From assembly GCA_950295325.1 (NCBI GenBank), contig OX485804.1, positions 24,614,001 through 24,678,000 on the forward strand: a stretch of 64,000 nt of DNA. Reading direction: 5' to 3'. The notes beneath the pieces were generated by a model. It ran no database searches and had not been told where the DNA came from. It worked only from the letters and a program-made list of their open reading frames with translations. Source of the stretch: Polytrichum commune (Eukaryota > Streptophyta > Polytrichopsida > Polytrichales > Polytrichaceae). The position numbers and the translations under genes were made by a program. Of this stretch, positions 36,911-48,620 are shown piece by piece; positions within the stretch are counted from its first letter, which is position 1, and each line of letters opens with the position of its first letter.

Positions 36911-39089
36911 TAACCATACCTAATCAAGGGAGGTCCAATTTTCAATTCGATTTTTGCTGATGCTTCATTGTAGAATTGCTAGTGCAACACAAGTTTTGTT
37001 GTGCAAATCGAATTGGTAGAATTTGGAGAATATGAAAAACGAACCGAGTAACACCCACATACCTTGTCATTGTTATCTGGTGAGTTCCGTCAAATGAACC
37101 AAGTTCAATTCAAGGATTTCTTTTTATCTCTGAATGTCCAGATTTATATCCACAACGAAGATTGAGATACAATCACGTAATTGACACAAAGGCTGATACA
37201 TGTCAAAGGCAGAAGCTCAACGCATACCGATCACAGTGGTATGTCTTGAGGTTTAATATATCCATCACACTGTAAGCCTGCATGAAAATATAAGCTGAAA
37301 GTCATGGGGATTCCTTGTATCCAACAAGAAATCCACATCAAGCATTCAAATGCGGGTTGCTATTTACGCTGTTTCTGTTTACTTTTAGACACAAGGAGTT
37401 TTGGGCGATTGATGACCTAGGAAAGCATCATGCGGTGAAGTAGACAAAACATGGGGAATGGACAAAATGTGTTTCAAAGGATAAAACCTAGATATATTTC
37501 CAGGTGTTCAACTGTACTCAAGATTCAACTTGACAACTAAATTGAAGTGGGTGGGTAGTTTTTATGAGATGCAACAAATTATCTGGCATGAAGGAGTTCA
37601 CATTTTCATGGCCAGTAATTGAGATTAATTATTTTATGTCTATAGTAAATGCAGAATAAAACAACAAAATGACATGTACAGATAATCAAAGTTGCCGAGT
37701 TCGTGGTTAACATAAACTGGTATACCTGTTAGTAATAGACCGGAAATTGTCTTCTGATTCAGACGATCGCAATGAATCTAATTGTCACCTTCATTCACTG
37801 CACATATGTAATAGGATTAGATGGGTCCATGCCGTCTTGGCCCTTTCACCTGTACATATGGCACATCACTTGAACATGGTCCCCCACCTTTTCGGAATGG
37901 TGTGGAGCTGTGTAGAATGGTGGGGTGATGGCCTCATCACCACCACCACGATATTGTTCCTTGTATATAGTTTGATAAATCATTCATCATGTGTTTTACA
38001 GATTTATAGGAACAGAGATTTATTTGGACAAGGGCTGTCACTGGGGCTGCTGTTGGAGATTATCAAGTAGACGATTAGTTCTGAGGGAAATTGACAAATT
38101 TGCACCAAGCATCATAAAGATTTAAATCTATGTGAAATTTCTTCACAAAGTTTTTGATGAACCAATGGATTGCAAGTGCAGGGGTGCATCCAAAATTGAA
38201 GAACCCAGAACTACAATGAATGAATTCAAGCACAAGAGAGGGTTAGAAAACATGCAAAACAGAGTTGAAGAGTGATATATCAAGCCTCACATTGTTGTCC
38301 ATGAGTATTGTCACAAAACGGATATAGATTCTGCCAATCACCATGGATCTTTGCAGAGTCCTTAAACTCCCAAACATGGAAAAATTCACACCTTCACCAA
38401 GTAATGGAAGTTATAGTGGATTCTGGGATGTAAATATGAGGGATTTCTCTGCTTATTCTGGGCTCTGTGGGCCTTATGTGGTCACCATTCTTCTGAATTG
38501 GACTCCATATTTGACATTGCAGGATGTATGAGAAAAAATTACCATGGGAAAGATTGGAGTTTCTGAGTACTTTCGACCTCGAACATCACTTTGACCCCAA
38601 ATACCACTCAAATATAGGCGTTCGTAATATAGGTTTGAATGACTGCCTAAAACTGATAACGTGGACCAATTTCACATGCATTAACTTCACACTGAAATGC
38701 AATTTTGTTTTTGGGAAATTAGCACATTCCGCAAAATTTACGAACACTTATGGCACCATATCAGGACAAAAATATCAGGCACCTTCAAGATGTGATCAAC
38801 TTGCAGGAGTCCTGAGTTGTCCGTGGAGTTGGAAATACCTTATCCATTGGCTGAAATTCTCTAGCTCTCCAGTCTCCTACCCTAACCCACATCATCTCAT
38901 TAAAATCAACTCTCAACCTCCACAATTCTGAGACACATACTTCATGGCTTTGGGTATTACATAAGAAGCCAATTTTAATTTACATTTAAGATCTCTGTGT
39001 TGTCCTCCCCTACGTGCCATACTGCATTCTTCCGCTCGTTCTCTGCTTAGTCTTAAGGTACATAAGTCCAAGTCACTTTTGAGTCTAAA
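36911..39089. other. No gene recognised
   Basis: Plus frames at 37,747-38,070 (107 codons) and 38,524-38,931 (135 codons) have no recognisable domain. 38,463-38,525 carries an R4-like word (GTGGGCCTTATGTGGTCAC). This is the longest stretch without clear transposon ends. Confidence 0.35.
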
Positions 39090-39430
39090 TTTGGCACCTG
39101 TATTCGAGTGGTACATGGCAAGACTTGTTGTGAAGGACAGACATCAGAAACTCATGTGTTACGATGAGATTAGACCAAGTGCTTAAACTATAGATACTGT
39201 TCCGAGTTCAAAAGAAAACACTATTGGGAAGGTCTATCTGATCATTTTCAGAGAACAAGAATTGTCACTTTGACTTCTTAGAGTTTTTTGCATCTCAACT
39301 TCAATTCTGGAACTTCAAGACTTGACAATAGTTATAAATTGAAAGTGACAACCACATGAGACAATTCTCAATCTGATCCAACAGCCAATTTCTTTTGTGC
39401 AGTTGGAAGTGCCCACGATAAGGCCACATG
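39090..39430 (+). repeat. Dispersed repeat R4, copy
   Basis: It contains GTGGTACATGGCAAGACTTG, GTGTTACGATGAGATTAGA, TATTGGGAAGGTCTATCTG and GTTGGAAGTGCCCACGATA. An R1 copy follows about 35 bases later. Confidence 0.5.
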
Positions 39431-39464
39431 CATCAATAAATCTTGTCAGAGTGTATGTCAATGT

Positions 39465-39680
39465 CAAGGACGAGTTTGGGCAAAATCGGTCCAGATCCAA
39501 GTGTTTCCAAGTCCAACCAGTTACATGTTGATATCTTTTACTTTTCCTCATTAACTTAAGGCATATTCCATAGAGTCTCCCACAACGATCGGCACTCTTC
39601 CTAGAAATCTTGAATTTGAGCTGACTGCTTCTCAAACTCAACTGGCCAATCTGTAACTAGCATTCGGATCTCCCCTGTTT
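39465..39680 (-). repeat. Dispersed repeat R1, copy 7 (reverse)
   Basis: On plus it shows AAGTCCAACCAGTTACATG, ACAACGATCGGCACTC and TCTCAAACTCAACTGGCC, ending in CTCCCCTG. It is more diverged at its AACCGGTT words than other copies. Confidence 0.6.
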
Positions 39681-40334
39681 GCAGGTTTGTACATTGGCAG
39701 AGTCCCAATAGCAAACCATTCAATCGATCTTTGAGCCGTCTAGTAAAAGGCAAGGAATTGCAGGTATGAAAACGTTGATGAGACTTTTTAAGGAAAGAAG
39801 CAGTAGGCGATGTCACATGTTGGGAACTCAAATCTCACCTATTCAAAGATTTAGTGAAACCATCCCTATGTACTTCCAGTCCCATTAACCTTTTCGACCT
39901 CCCAGACATTAAAATCAATTTCATTTCATGTCATTCTCTTTCTCAGATTCCTGGGCAACTGTGCACGGATGACATTCAGGTGGTCTGTGACTTTGTTCAT
40001 TTATATATGTGTGTGAAGCAGTGTATGCTGTATTTGAATTAGGTAAGAATTTAAGTAGAAATTATACCTGTCCCTCATGTAGCACACATTGATTTCATGA
40101 GATGAAATTCAAACTTGGACGAGGCTGCTCAAGTAGTTAATCAATGTAAATGCAGTTATCATGTCCACCCAATATTCCACCCTCATTGACAGATTCTCTA
40201 AAGCTTTGATGCAATGATGCTGGCCATGCACTCCAACATTTGCAACACATGTATAAATCACACTGCCATGGTGACAAGTGAGTTCCATCTTTGGAACTGC
40301 TCATTGCTTTGTGGTTCCCGACTTGGGGATCTCA

Positions 40335-40871
40335 GGGGTTGTTTACACCGTGGACCATGAAGTCGTCCAAGACCCTGTTGTAAAATCTATGATTGGCTAT
40401 TGATTTCATCTTGGGACCACATCGGTTTACACCAAGGAAAAAAATGTCAGAGTGACCATGACGTTTGAGGCCCCCAAAAGACATATTTTAAGGCCTACAT
40501 TATCCACTGACATGGTCCAACAGGTTTTGCGGTGGGAGAGGCAAAACAAGTTCTCTAGTAGAAAAAGGCAAGGGCCCATGACATAGAACTATTGTTATAA
40601 TGAAATTTTAATGAAATTTTCTTTTGGGAAGAAAAGATGAAGACAAGAGAAGACAAAAGATTGGTCAAACTTGATTTTTTTTCAGAGATGCCCTTTTTGG
40701 TGCATGGTCATTCCTCTTGGTGCACATTCGGTTTACACCTAGTGAGGGGCCCAAAGGCTTTCTAAATTAATTTTTAGGAAATCAGACCATGGAAATTGGA
40801 CCATCAAGTCAAAGCATGGAAAAGGCCATCTTCCATGGTCCAACTTCATGGTCCATGGTGTAAACTGGCCC
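40335..40871. mobile_element. TNA-flanked MITE, third sequence type
   Basis: 537 bp from GGGGTTGTTTACACCGTGG to GGTGTAAACTGGCCC, flanked by TCA on both sides (40,332-40,334 and 40,872-40,874). The subterminal ACCATGAAG blocks are inverted. The interior differs from the other GGGCC elements, so this is a separate family with the same target preference. Confidence 0.75.
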
Positions 40872-40874
40872 TCA

Positions 40875-41744
40875 ATAATTTAATGAAAACATGTTACGTT
40901 TTATTACCATTCCCTCTACCAACTTGTAGTGGCCAGTGTCCAACTTCATAGTATGAAGTAGACAACATTTACAATTATCTGATGAGAATTTGACCCTTCA
41001 AGGCCGGTGTGTGTCTACACAGTCTACATGACAAATTGTACGAGCTCAGGACAAGTCTTAAAGTGGAATTTTATCAAGTCCATGATTTTCAATATATCTT
41101 AATTATAACCTAGTCTAAATAACTAGGAATTGAAAATATGGTCATATGTGACAATGGTGACAAAGGATACTTAGTACATGTATGTGAAAACGGGTCATGC
41201 ATTTGAAACTTGAGTTTTTGAGAATCTCTCATAAAATGTGTATTGATTAGTTCGATATTTATAAGCCTTTTTCATTTACTTGTGGTGTATATATGTCACA
41301 GCCTTAGGTCCGAGTGCAATATCAAGGGTTGCCTGAGAACCATCTTACAGTTGAGCATTTAAACCAAATTGAGCGAAAGGCGTAGCATGTAATGTAAACA
41401 TGCTAGAAGCACACAAATGTGACATGTTCTAAAAGATCATGTACGAGCTATGGGTTAAGAATCATGAAACAAGTGGGCAAAAAACAACTAGGAGGAATTT
41501 ATGTTATAGAATCCATCTATTTTTTCATGAAGCACCAAAAGCAACATGCCTATTGCGGGAGGTTTTCTTTACATAAATTTTAAGAGATGCACTAGTAGGT
41601 TGTATAGGAGAGCTTGAATTGTCGTCTTTTCTCAAGAGTCATGTATATTTGACAGAAGTTCAAATTTTGTAAATTTCTATGAAATTAAAGAGTTTGTGAG
41701 ATCATTCTCTTATGGTTGAATTTGGAATCGGGAGCACCTAAACC
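40875..41744. other. No gene recognised, one duplicated block
   Basis: Positions 41,258-41,334 match 41,930-42,012 just upstream of the LINE frame (CCTTAGG, TGCAATATCAAGGGTTGC). This may be a second, 5'-only LINE fragment. Confidence 0.4.
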
Positions 41745-41930
41745 TAGGGGTGGTCTCTTCATTGGAATTCTAAACGAAGTGCGTGGGTCGCTATGAAATG
41801 AACTTTCATATATATATATATATATATATATGAGATACTTATAGAGAGAAAAAAGTGTATGTACAAATGACATGACAAATAATAAAGTCATGTATTATAC
41901 TTACGTTTTCAATCTATATGTATGGATCTA
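41745..41930 (+). repeat. Repeat R3, 5' piece with AT microsatellite
   Basis: GGTCTCTTCATTGGAATTC and TACTTATAGAGAGAAAA align with the starts of the R3 copies at 20,690 and 29,210. An AT run interrupts it at 41,808-41,832. Confidence 0.45.
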
Positions 41931-43640
41931 TATGATATTTTCTTAGCCCTTTTCATTAATTTGTGTTGTACATATGTTTTGGCCTTAGGCCCGGGTGCAA
42001 TATCAAGGGTTGCTCATTTAACTCGCATGAAATTAAACATTATAACTCACAACATTCATGGTCTAAATGATCCAGAGACCATTTGCAAGGCGAGACACTT
42101 CATTAACTCGCTAATTTCTGAAATAGATATTGCTATGCTTCAAGGACATAAACTTAAAGGGAGATTCTTAGCAAATTTAGGTAGGAGAATTATGATAAGA
42201 TGTGCAAGCTGGATCCTTGAGGCAGCACCTGGGGAGTAGAGTTGGCTCAACCTCATGCTACAGGGAAAGGTGGAGTAGGCTTCCTCCTAGCCAATAAGTA
42301 TGTTAGGCTAGTCACAAAGCATGGAGTTCTTTATGATAATAGGGTTGTATGGATAAAAATAGAGGGCATTGTGGGGGGTAACATCGGGATTGCATGTGTG
42401 TATGCCCCCAACATGCCCACTAAGAGAAGACACCTATGACACATTATGACAGACTCTCTTCCCAAAGATTGCACCTGGATTATGGGAGGGGGGGGGCTTT
42501 AATATGATAGAACGGCCAAGTGATAAACCTAATGACTTCGGACGTGCAATCGATGATTTAGAACAATTTAGTTGGAATAGGCTAATGGAAACTCTCCAAC
42601 TTCAAGATTATTTTGTCCATCAAGGGGGGCCTAGAGTCTCTTGGACCAATGGGCAATATGGGCAAACAAGGAGGCTAGCAAGATTGGATAGGTTCTATAC
42701 AACCAATAATGATGAATGAACCCCAATAGGCATATTTCATACATGGGCACTATGTTGCTTTGGATCACTCCCCATTTCAATTAGAAATATTCATTGGTAG
42801 TGAGATACGTAGGATGTCCTCCTTTAAGTGGAATATCTCTACCCTCAAAGGGGACCTCGCAGAGGAACTAATGATAAGGTGGGCTTGTATGTTTGAAGAT
42901 GCCTCATTTTTCTTCAAGCTTTAGATAGATGTTTTGGGTTTTATAGGCAATACAACAAGCATAAGGTTAGGGAATGCAAGAGGGAGGAATTGGATACAAA
43001 GGCTAACCTTGAGGTGGCCATTGCCATTACGCATGAGGATGTGTATGATGTTAAGAAACAAGGAGGGGTCTCTAGGCTAAAGAAGATAGTAAGGGAAATA
43101 GAAAGAGGAAAGGCTAGAGGGCTTGCTATTTGATCTAGAGTGATGTGGAAACGAGTAGGGGATAGGTGCTCAAAGGAATTTTTGAAAGGTGTAAAACAAA
43201 AAAAAATACCAAGCGATTATTTCGGAACTCAAGGATAAACATGGCCGGGTTTTTATAGAGAGGGCAAACCCAGAGATAATTTATCTTGACTTTCACAAAG
43301 AACTCTATAGCCACATGGAGATTTCTAATAATGCTTTAAGGGAGGTATTTGATGGACTCAACCCACATTTACAAGGGCCATGAACATGACCCTTACAAGA
43401 GAGATTACAACACATGAACACTCTCAGCCGCCATAACCTCAATGACTTCTAGGAAGGCACTTAGACATGACAAGCTTCTGGGAGCTTTGATCAACCTCGG
43501 CTATGACTACCATATACTTATTCTTAAAAAGAAAGGATGTGGGATTATTAGGGTTAAACCTTAGAACTTTGCTTTGAATCATGCATGCATCCCCATTTCA
43601 TTTTAAAAGGAGATAACACAAACGCATGATGGGTTGGTTG
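41930..43640 (+). mobile_element. LINE 5' fragment with APE-type endonuclease, decayed
   Basis: From about 42,028 the plus strand encodes, across several frames, the blocks of a LINE apurinic-type endonuclease: NIITHNIHGLND, DIAMLQGHKL, ACVYAPN, a GGFN block (42,494-42,505) and SWTNG...RLARLDRF. The usual catalytic glutamate after LQ is glycine and the GDFN aspartate is missing, so it is inactive. A stop near 42,238, a frame change just after it and several later breaks confirm decay. A charged linker (about 42,960-43,130) follows. Only the first part of the reverse transcriptase region seems present before about 43,640, which is the opposite of normal 5' truncation. Confidence 0.75.
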
Positions 43641-43929
43641 TTTCTCATCCGCAGATTAAAAAGAAGTAACATTTTCCAGCATTCCTACACAGCGTGAGAG
43701 AGCTACCTCTGATCTCCTGATTGAGAGCTTTCAGCCAAATCTGTAAAAATTTGTGGGGACGGTTTAGGTCCCACAAATTTTTCTGTCACAAATTGATCTT
43801 TTAAAGTTGCAAAGCGGGTACCTTCTCCAAGTGAACTTAGAATGGAATAAAATATTTTCTCACCAAAATCCCACTAAAGTTGTTTTTTCCATGTTAGCTG
43901 GAAAAATCTCATCAAGTTTGGCTCGGAAG

Positions 43930-44740
43930 GGGTTGAAATCTTCCGCTGTGTGTTGACTGGCCTCTGCTAGAACCCTGATCACCAATTCCGCCATTCTAAA
44001 GTCCCGCTTTCAATCTTCTCTAGCGATCCATCCCAGGGGTAGTCTCCCAACGTCAAAGTAGTATAGCTTAATTTAAGTTCAACCTCACTTCCAAAAGCAG
44101 GATGCGCCTCCACATCTTCATCACTGTTGTCCGCGTCGTCATCAGGGTTGTAGATCATGTGGCTAACAAGAGTTATATTCGACAGCGTCCTTGTCAATGT
44201 CGAAGACGATTTTGTCGCTCGATGCCCAAAGCTTCAGAAGGAAAATGTGCTTTCATCGAATTCTTGAAGACAACAGGCTGGAACGTCGGCGAGGAATAAT
44301 TGTTCGCGCTCAACATTGGAATGGATCGCGTCATACTACTCCCATTGCATCGGATGCTGCTTGCACATATGACTCTTGATGTTGTCGTTCCGAAAGGGCG
44401 TGCACCACCCTTGCACATTAGTCGTAGCCTTTCGTTTAGACCCAACTTTTTCCTCTCTACCAAATACACAAGGGCGATTTACAGCATTCCCTCTTGGCAC
44501 AATTCCCTCTTGTGTGCGGGAAAAACATAAGAATTCCTTTCAAAAGGAGGGAATTATGTCAAAGTGGGAATGTTCATAGTGGGAAAACCATCCCTTCTCC
44601 AATGTGGGAATTTCCCAAATGCACCCTGTGATACAGCGTAGAATCGACATTGCAGTCCATGACTTTCGATGTCTTCGGGTCACGAGAAGTAACCTTCACT
44701 CCATACATGATGTCGTTCTCCTTAACATAAGACGACGATC
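43930..44740 (-). pseudogene. Decayed zinc-finger (BED-like) gene, minus strand
   Basis: Minus-strand frames read in order from about 44,710 to 43,980: a short N-terminal block with VTSRDPKTSKVM, a finger-like block (44,470-44,339) containing WCTPFRNDNIKSHMCKQH, a block with HFPSEALGIERQ, and an acidic block IYNPDDDADNSDEDVE (about 44,150). Frames change between blocks and a stop follows the finger block, so it is not functional. About 140 bp of inverted-repeat-ended DNA (44,483-44,624) interrupts the first finger half. The C..H-x4-H spacing suits BED-type DNA-binding domains of DNA transposons, but a host gene is possible. Confidence 0.5.
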
Positions 44741-44760
44741 AAAGCGACATAGATGCAAGA

Positions 44761-47434
44761 ATGAATCATACGTGAGCGTTGAGCTATCGCAGTGTTCAAA
44801 CAAGCACGAGAAGATTGTTTCTACACTAGACAAACCTGCATCCCACTACGACACCCACTATCTACACGGCCTTATTTTAGGCACATCCACCAAGGCTAAT
44901 TTAGGTCATTTAGGCGGCACAGCCTCCGATCGCCTAATCTAAACACCCATGCTTATGACTGACAACCAATGGTCGTTGGTTGTCTAGTCCATGACCTCCC
45001 TACTGCTCACCTTCTACATGATGATTCATTGTTCACTAACAAAAAAACACCCAAATATGTGGAGTCAATATTTTCCATTTTCTTACAAGAACCTTAAGAC
45101 ATGACTTCAGGGCCAAGAAGTTGAGGTCCCCTCTGCAACACACTGTAAATTACCCAGATCAAGCCTTCTCACACGAAGCTGCACAAATTGAATCGAGGTA
45201 CACTTTGAGTGTTGATTGATCGGGCCTCAGAAACTACATGTAACTTAGTTCAGAAAATATATTGTAACCTATCTGCACGAAGCTGCACTATAACACGATC
45301 ATGGGACACTTCAAAAGAAACCGATTGGACATACTTCAGCTTCGATCAGGTAGATCATGACTGAAGTATAATACCGTATGTACGTATGTTTCATGCTTCT
45401 TTTATTGCAGTGTATCCATTTCCTAGTGTCATTTGATCCCCTCTAAATTCAACTGGATCCACCCTACTTTGAGTACCGTAGATTGATAGCAAGTTGGCCA
45501 TATTCTGTCCAATAATTTCAGAGAAAAGGTTTAGATAGTTTGTAGAAACAATTTAAATAAATTAGGTAAATATGCATATGTATGTTTATTCATTTAGGCA
45601 CATAGCATATCTTACGTACAAATCCATGTACTTTAACTTTTTCTTCATTCATTCATGACTTTGGGTTGAGCTTTCCAAGGCACCAAATTTCTTAACAATG
45701 AGGCATTTTGATGGGTTTTTTTTTCCTTTCTTTCATTTAGACCATCTAGCCCAATAATTTCAACAACAACCAAATACAAAAATTAAAAATTACACTTCAT
45801 TGTTTTGAATTATTTTTTCCACCCAACCTGCTATCAACCTACGGTACTCTAAGTAATCCCAATTTATAACTGCAGCTGCAACTAACCTATGCACTTGATG
45901 TTTGCAAAAGCATAATACACTCATCAGGTTTCAGCCCTTCAATACGCGCTTGTTAGTGATGCAAAGCCAATCACGGGCATACTTACTTAGGACAAGAGTT
46001 TGGATAGCATGTCCAACACTAAGAACGGCTCATAATGCAACCCTAAAAGTCCGTTCGTAATGCACCCAGTCATAACTTTGAAGAGATTTTTTGCATACTA
46101 GGATGGAAACCATTCTGAACTTGGATTGTGAATTTTTTTTTCCCTTGGATAAGATATCTTGCATTTGGATGAAGACCATGTAGTTGGCTGATAAGATGTT
46201 TCAAAACCGGACCAGATCTTGGATCGTACATGAAATCCTTGCCTCTTAAAAACTCGTATTTAAGTAAAATTAGACATTTTGGGTGTTCTTGGTTGTATGG
46301 GTGGATTTGTTGATATGTGGTTGATTTAGTTTAAATGCATTTAAATTTGATGGGAGATATGTAAATCCTTATTGATTTTTTTGAATGCTATATAATGTTG
46401 AAATATGACCCAAATGAGTCAATATAAATTTTTATATGTCAAGTCTATATAATTGATTGAAGAATAATGAGAATCCAATATACTCTATTGAAGGATCCTA
46501 CCATACAATTACATTGGAGGATCCAACATCCTCTCATATTAATTCAACATCGTGTATTTATGGATTGGACCTTGCTTCAATTTTTCTTAAATATAAATTT
46601 CAAACACTCAGCGTGATTTTGTTGTGTCAAAGAAAGGACCCCCTTTTTTTGAATTCTCCTCCTTTCCACTGAAGGATATTACAAGGGTAAAGAATATTAC
46701 AGGTAGCTTGGAATGCACTATGTTGCATGAATCACCCTTGTGTCTTAACTTGGGGTGAACACTTAGTAAAAATATTGGTACACACATGTGCATTAAGAGG
46801 GTATATATTTGGGGTCAATTATGTAAGTGACCTTGATTTATTTGCTCCCTTTTGTTACAAAAAACACACAACACGTTTTTAATATCATTGAGCATGTTGC
46901 TACTAAAGTAGTGTAGAAGAAAGATACATATAAACACCGGCTCCAAATTGGAGCAAGCATAACTGAAGAGCCTCTTAGCCTCGGTCTATCCCCTCCTCTT
47001 AGGGGTGGGCTCTATGTGTGGTATCCAAGCATGGGTTGCCACTAGGGCAATTTAATGGGGGTCTGAAAATGGTTATTAAGGATTGTGGTCATGTGGGTTT
47101 AGGCACCTTGGGTTGAGCAAGCAGGTCAGTGAGTGATGTGGTGTAATGTTTGCGAAGGTTTGTGTTTCAAACCCTTACAAATCCTTAGGAAGCTAGTGTT
47201 GCAGGAAAGTCATGTCCCTCAACAGAGTTTAAATTGTGGCATCCATCAACTACTTCTGCAATTATTAGGGTTTGTTGGGGGTTGTGGGAACAAGTGTGAG
47301 GTACGAGTTTTTGTTTCAAGTCATTATTTGTTGAGGATTAGTGCAAACAATGATCTAATCGCAATTGTGTGTAGGCATTTATGAAGGGGAGTCTGAGTTG
47401 GGTTGTGAGGATGTTGGAATTATCTTTATAGATG
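44761..47434. other. No gene recognised
   Basis: AT-rich with a few short frames. No inverted ends or tandem arrays were seen. The right edge is the MULE target site. Part of 46,930-47,430 is slightly more GC-rich but carries no domain. Confidence 0.4.
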
Positions 47435-47443
47435 CCACCGCTT
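47435..47443. repeat. MULE target duplication, left copy
   Basis: CCACCGCTT, identical to 59,669-59,677. A 9-bp duplication is diagnostic of Mutator-superfamily insertion. Confidence 0.95.
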
Positions 47444-47940
47444 CCCTAACATTACCAAACCCAAAGGAGGTAAATGCGGTCCACATTTCGAGGCCTGTCA
47501 GAGGCTGCCCTGTACACCACGCCCTCAGCAGCCGGGACCCGCCCTTGCTCGAAACCCACCCCCTGCCGGCCCGGGCCATGCTGCCACGCGGTCACCTTTA
47601 CGCGCCCACCCACCCCCCGAGGCCACGTCCTCGCCAATGTCTCATCTCATGCATCCAGCCGGCATGCCCATTCTCTTGTTACAGTGACATCCCATCTGCC
47701 TCCATCATGGCATCCCATGGGGACCATGGGCGGCATGCGCCCATCGAGGCGAACCCATCTCCCTCGAGGGCCAGGTTTTGAATTATCTATTTAAAGCACC
47801 TCCATCCAACGATGGCTTCTCTTTTGCCTTGTAACCTGCACGCTCCGGATCTCTGCCCCAGTGGAGTGCAGGAGTGATGCGGCACTGATGCAGCGAAGAT
47901 TGCAGCACTGATGTTGCGAAGGGATTACGGGCATGATTAG
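47444..47940 (+). repeat. MULE left terminal inverted repeat
   Basis: It pairs with 59,153-59,668. It is GC-rich for the first 340 bases and then AT-richer. It contains a TATA-like word TATTTAAAG (47,788-47,796). Relative to the right copy it lacks 46-48 bases near 47,585 and has a 23-base local duplication near 47,900. Open frames of 100-138 codons cross it but occur equally in the right copy facing the other way, so I treat them as composition. Confidence 0.92.
47788..47796 (+). promoter_or_regulatory. TATA-like box in left TIR
   Basis: TATTTAAAG faces inward toward the transposase gene and is mirrored at 59,273-59,281. In MuDR the TIRs act as promoters, so this is a candidate distal start for the transposase transcript. 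Confidence 0.45.
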
Positions 47941-47974
47941 CATGTCGGATTATTGCCGCACTACAATCTCTTGC

Positions 47975-48395
47975 AGGAATTGATGGGAATCAAAGTTTGA
48001 TTTGCTAAAGTGTGGCTTTGGTTTTCATCTTCCTTTGCAACAATCCATTGAACCTTCCCTCTTCACTTATTGAAACCTAATCATCAGCTGCAGTACAATC
48101 TCCTCCACTTCCTGCTGGGTTTAGAGCAATGATCCACTGAAGTTTGATTTCATGTTTCATATTTCTGGCCACAAGTCTATTCAACCATCTCTCCTCATTT
48201 ATTGTAACCTAATCATTAGCTGCACCACAATCCCAACCACTTCCTGGTAGGTTTAAAGCAATGATCTGCTAAGGTGTGATTTCATGTTTCATATTTCTTT
48301 GCAGTAGTCTATTCAACCTTCCCTCATCATTGAATGTAACCTAATCATTAGATGCACTATAGTCTCCTCCACTTGTTGTTGGGTTTACAGCCACC
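47975..48395 (+). repeat. Left subterminal tandem array, about 131-bp unit, 3 copies
   Basis: The word AACCTAATCAT recurs at about 48,076, 48,209 and 48,339 with CTCCACTTCCTG, GGGTTTA, AGCAATGATC and TTTCATGTTTCATATTTCT between. The same unit in inverse orientation forms the right array (57,945-59,085). Terminal arrays of this kind are candidate transposase-binding sites. Confidence 0.85.
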
Positions 48396-48551
48396 AGGAA
48401 AGAGCACCGGATAGACAGTGCGTTCTTTCCACGCACAGCGCTCTCACTAACTGCGTTTTTCATACAAATTTGCAGATCTGGATTGAGGCATCGCTTTTGT
48501 TTCATCTCATGTATTCCTTTATTGCACGTCTCTTGCATAGAGGTATATAGT

Positions 48552-48559
48552 TATAAATA
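48552..48559 (+). promoter_or_regulatory. TATA box of the transposase gene
   Basis: TATAAATA lies 62 bases before the ATG at 48,621, which leaves a normal short leader. It is a better-placed core promoter than the TIR box. Confidence 0.5.
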
Positions 48560-48620
48560 CGGATTTGATGCCCCTTTGTAACATCTGTGTCAATGTTTTC
48601 ATCACAGATATAGGGCTTCA

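Noticed and set aside
47365-47781. 138-codon open frame across the left MULE TIR, and matching 141-codon frame at 59,275-59,700
   Set aside because: Both lie in the GC-rich part of the inverted repeats, face opposite ways and are open in several frames at once. Composition explains them.
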